Shown: positions 56,276 through 57,253 of the stretch, one piece after another
Numbering within the stretch: the stretch's first letter is position 1
Layout of the letters: each line of letters starts with the position of its first letter
Origin: Flammeovirga aprica JL-4
GTDB taxonomy: Bacteria; Bacteroidota; Bacteroidia; Cytophagales; Flammeovirgaceae
Reading direction: 5' to 3'
Assembly (NCBI RefSeq): GCF_012844305.1
Contig: NZ_JABANE010000060.1
Span: 1-57,253, forward strand
Length of the DNA: 57,253 nt
Made by a program: the position numbers and the translations under genes
The notes under the pieces: generated by a model
Databases searched by the model: none
What the model was told of the DNA's origin: nothing
What the model saw: only the letters and a program-made list of their open reading frames with translations

Positions 56276-56449
56276 AACACTTGAGTTTATAATAATAAAA
56301 GTGTGTATGATCCTTTATTTCCCTATTCTATTTATAATTATTTGAAGGAAGAGGATACCGTGTAGGGATGTTGCATTACATCGTCCACTGAACCATCATA
56401 AAACCACTTTACGAACCACAACAATGCAATTATCTTCATTCTTATATCA

Positions 56450-56950
56450 TCATTCAGGAAGCTCCCATTCTTCCCAAGTAATCAATTTTGTAAATTTTGT
56501 GGTAAACTGATGCCCTCCTAAAAATACAAAGGCAACAATAAACAACACATCAATGATCAGGTAGTAATACCACATTAATGAATCAAGTTGAAGCATCTCC
56601 ACAAAACCAGGTATATATAAAGGAACAGTCAGCGATAATAACCACAGAAACATGATGGCTAATGCTAAATTATATTGTCTTTTAGTCGCAGGGTATCTCC
56701 CTTCAGGTAGTCCTAGCAATTTTTTGATCTTATTTTTAACGATTGTAATCCCCTCTTTTCCAGCTAAAGCCGAACCTAAAACTAGAAAAACCTCAGGACC
56801 ACCCACCATAAAAAGAGCAACCAATGATGTTGTTAATGTCGAAGAAAGATTTAATAATGGTATTAGTAGCCCGATAAGGGGAGAGATAAAACCCAATACA
56901 ATTAATACAATTCCTATTCTGCTTCGTAATGATGTTTTTTCTGAACTCAT
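56450..56950 (-). CDS. Small four-TM protein, 'transporter suffix' domain type
   Basis: This 166-residue protein has four predicted membrane helices. The start at 56950 (MSSEKTSLRSRIGIVLIVLG) is preferred over an in-frame ATG 27 nt upstream. It resembles, from memory, a small domain seen alone or fused behind transporters, with the pattern SRIGIVLIVLGFISPLIGLL, then LFMVGGPEVFLVLGSALAGK and a basic EGITIVKNKIKKLLG. A cytoplasmic loop with GRYPATKRQYN separates it from two more helices. Function is unknown. It is on the same strand as the barrel-like protein but separated by about 175 nt. The family call is tentative. Confidence 0.6.
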   Translation of the reverse strand: MSSEKTSLRSRIGIVLIVLGFISPLIGLLIPLLNLSSTLTTSLVALFMVGGPEVFLVLGSALAGKEGITIVKNKIKKLLGLPEGRYPATKRQYNLALAIMFLWLLSLTVPLYIPGFVEMLQLDSLMWYYYLIIDVLFIVAFVFLGGHQFTTKFTKLITWEEWELPE

Positions 56951-57105
56951 ATGAATAATTTGAAGATTGAGAAGCAATATAAGGAATTGAAGATTTTTAT
57001 GATGATAGTTTAAGGCATTTCAAAGTAAGTACTCTGTCGAAATTAACTTATATCTAGTTTTCTATTTAGTTTTTGTGAGTATGAACTAAGTATATGACAA
57101 AAAAA

Positions 57106-57171
57106 TGACTCTCCATGAAATTGATTAAATTTGAATTTCGACATACAAAATTTATCAATTATGGAGAGTCA
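57106..57171 (+). promoter_or_regulatory. Inverted repeat that pairs with the transposase start codon
   Basis: TGACTCTCCAT (57106-57116) is perfectly complementary to ATGGAGAGTCA (57161-57171), which begins with the transposase ATG. AATTGAT next to the first arm can pair with ATCAATT next to the second, after a 2-nt bulge, giving about 18 pairs. In an RNA that reads through from outside, the start codon would be hidden. Confidence 0.6.
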
Positions 57172-57253
57172 ACACGAATATACGAAATTGTTTGAAAAAA
57201 TAAATTCACAGATCAAAATCAACAAAGCTAGATTAGATTGTTTGACATATCTA
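57161..57253 (+). CDS. Insertion-sequence transposase, N-terminal fragment
   Basis: The window ends within this frame; 31 codons are visible from the ATG at 57161. The start reads MESQHEYTKLFEKINSQIKI, followed by NKARLDCLTYL. This resembles, from memory, the N-terminus of IS4-type DDE transposases, whose first helices carry such a Leu/Lys-rich segment before the catalytic core, but the core is off the window. The inverted repeat over the start codon is a common device of insertion sequences. The family is uncertain; that it is a transposase is moderately likely. Confidence 0.5.
   Translation, partial: MESQHEYTKLFEKINSQIKINKARLDCLTYL

Noticed and set aside
56652..56954. 100-codon plus-strand frame opposite the four-TM protein
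   Set aside because: The opposite strand encodes well-formed membrane helices; this frame has none and no upstream signals.

Overview
The window looks like chromosomal DNA of a low-GC marine Bacteroidota, most likely a Cytophagales / Flammeovirga-type bacterium. This is inferred from a giant protein with a type IX secretion (T9SS) C-terminal sorting domain, a TonB receptor with an N-terminal carboxypeptidase-regulatory-like domain, DUF2911 and DUF4924 proteins, Bacteroidota-type promoters (TTG, 19 nt, TAnnTTTG) and the absence of strong Shine-Dalgarno sequences. No rRNA, tRNA, CRISPR array or phage module was recognised.

Layout. 1-2.7 kb holds repeat-like sequence, small unknown or lipoprotein genes and a PAS-LuxR regulator. 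2.8-11.4 kb holds a TonB-dependent receptor, a DEDDh exonuclease with an unrecognised N-terminal half, an Omp85-type barrel, a tandem pair of SpoIIAA-like proteins and a secreted chalcone-isomerase-like protein. 11.6-17.1 kb is a two-gene tripartite efflux operon in which the RND pump and the TolC-like outer-membrane channel form one open frame. 17.2-21.3 kb holds three tandem paralogous membrane histidine kinases without a response regulator; the first two share a duplicated leader and TTG starts. 21.5-26.3 kb holds SppA, an XRE/S24 regulator, a DUF4924 protein and a NUMOD4/HNH protein. 26.4-32.1 kb holds homogentisate dioxygenase, an SLC12-type cation-chloride transporter and an AbgT-type transporter, followed by a candidate small RNA.

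32.5-42.1 kb holds a DUF2911 protein, an operon of secreted PIG-L deacetylase, a 40-residue membrane protein and a sodium:solute symporter, then lumazine synthase (ribH), an HAE3-type exporter and an AlkB-like membrane hydroxylase. 42.3-51.3 kb is one gene for a ~3,015-residue T9SS cargo protein. 51.6-55.7 kb is an arsenic resistance cluster read leftward: arsR, a phosphatase-fold arsenate reductase, ACR3 pump and ArsA ATPase, with a REP-like palindromic element between the last two. The right end has an outer-membrane-like protein, a small four-TM protein and the start of an insertion-sequence transposase whose start codon lies in an inverted repeat.

Functional links. Arsenate would be reduced by the phosphatase-like enzyme and the arsenite expelled by ACR3, possibly energised by ArsA, under ArsR control through a palindrome over its start codon. 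The adaptor and the fused pump-channel could build a complete envelope-spanning efflux complex from two genes. The PIG-L / small protein / symporter operon suggests deacetylation of an amide-linked sugar in the periplasm followed by sodium-driven uptake of a product; this is inference. Everything here was read by eye from the sequence; no database search was run.
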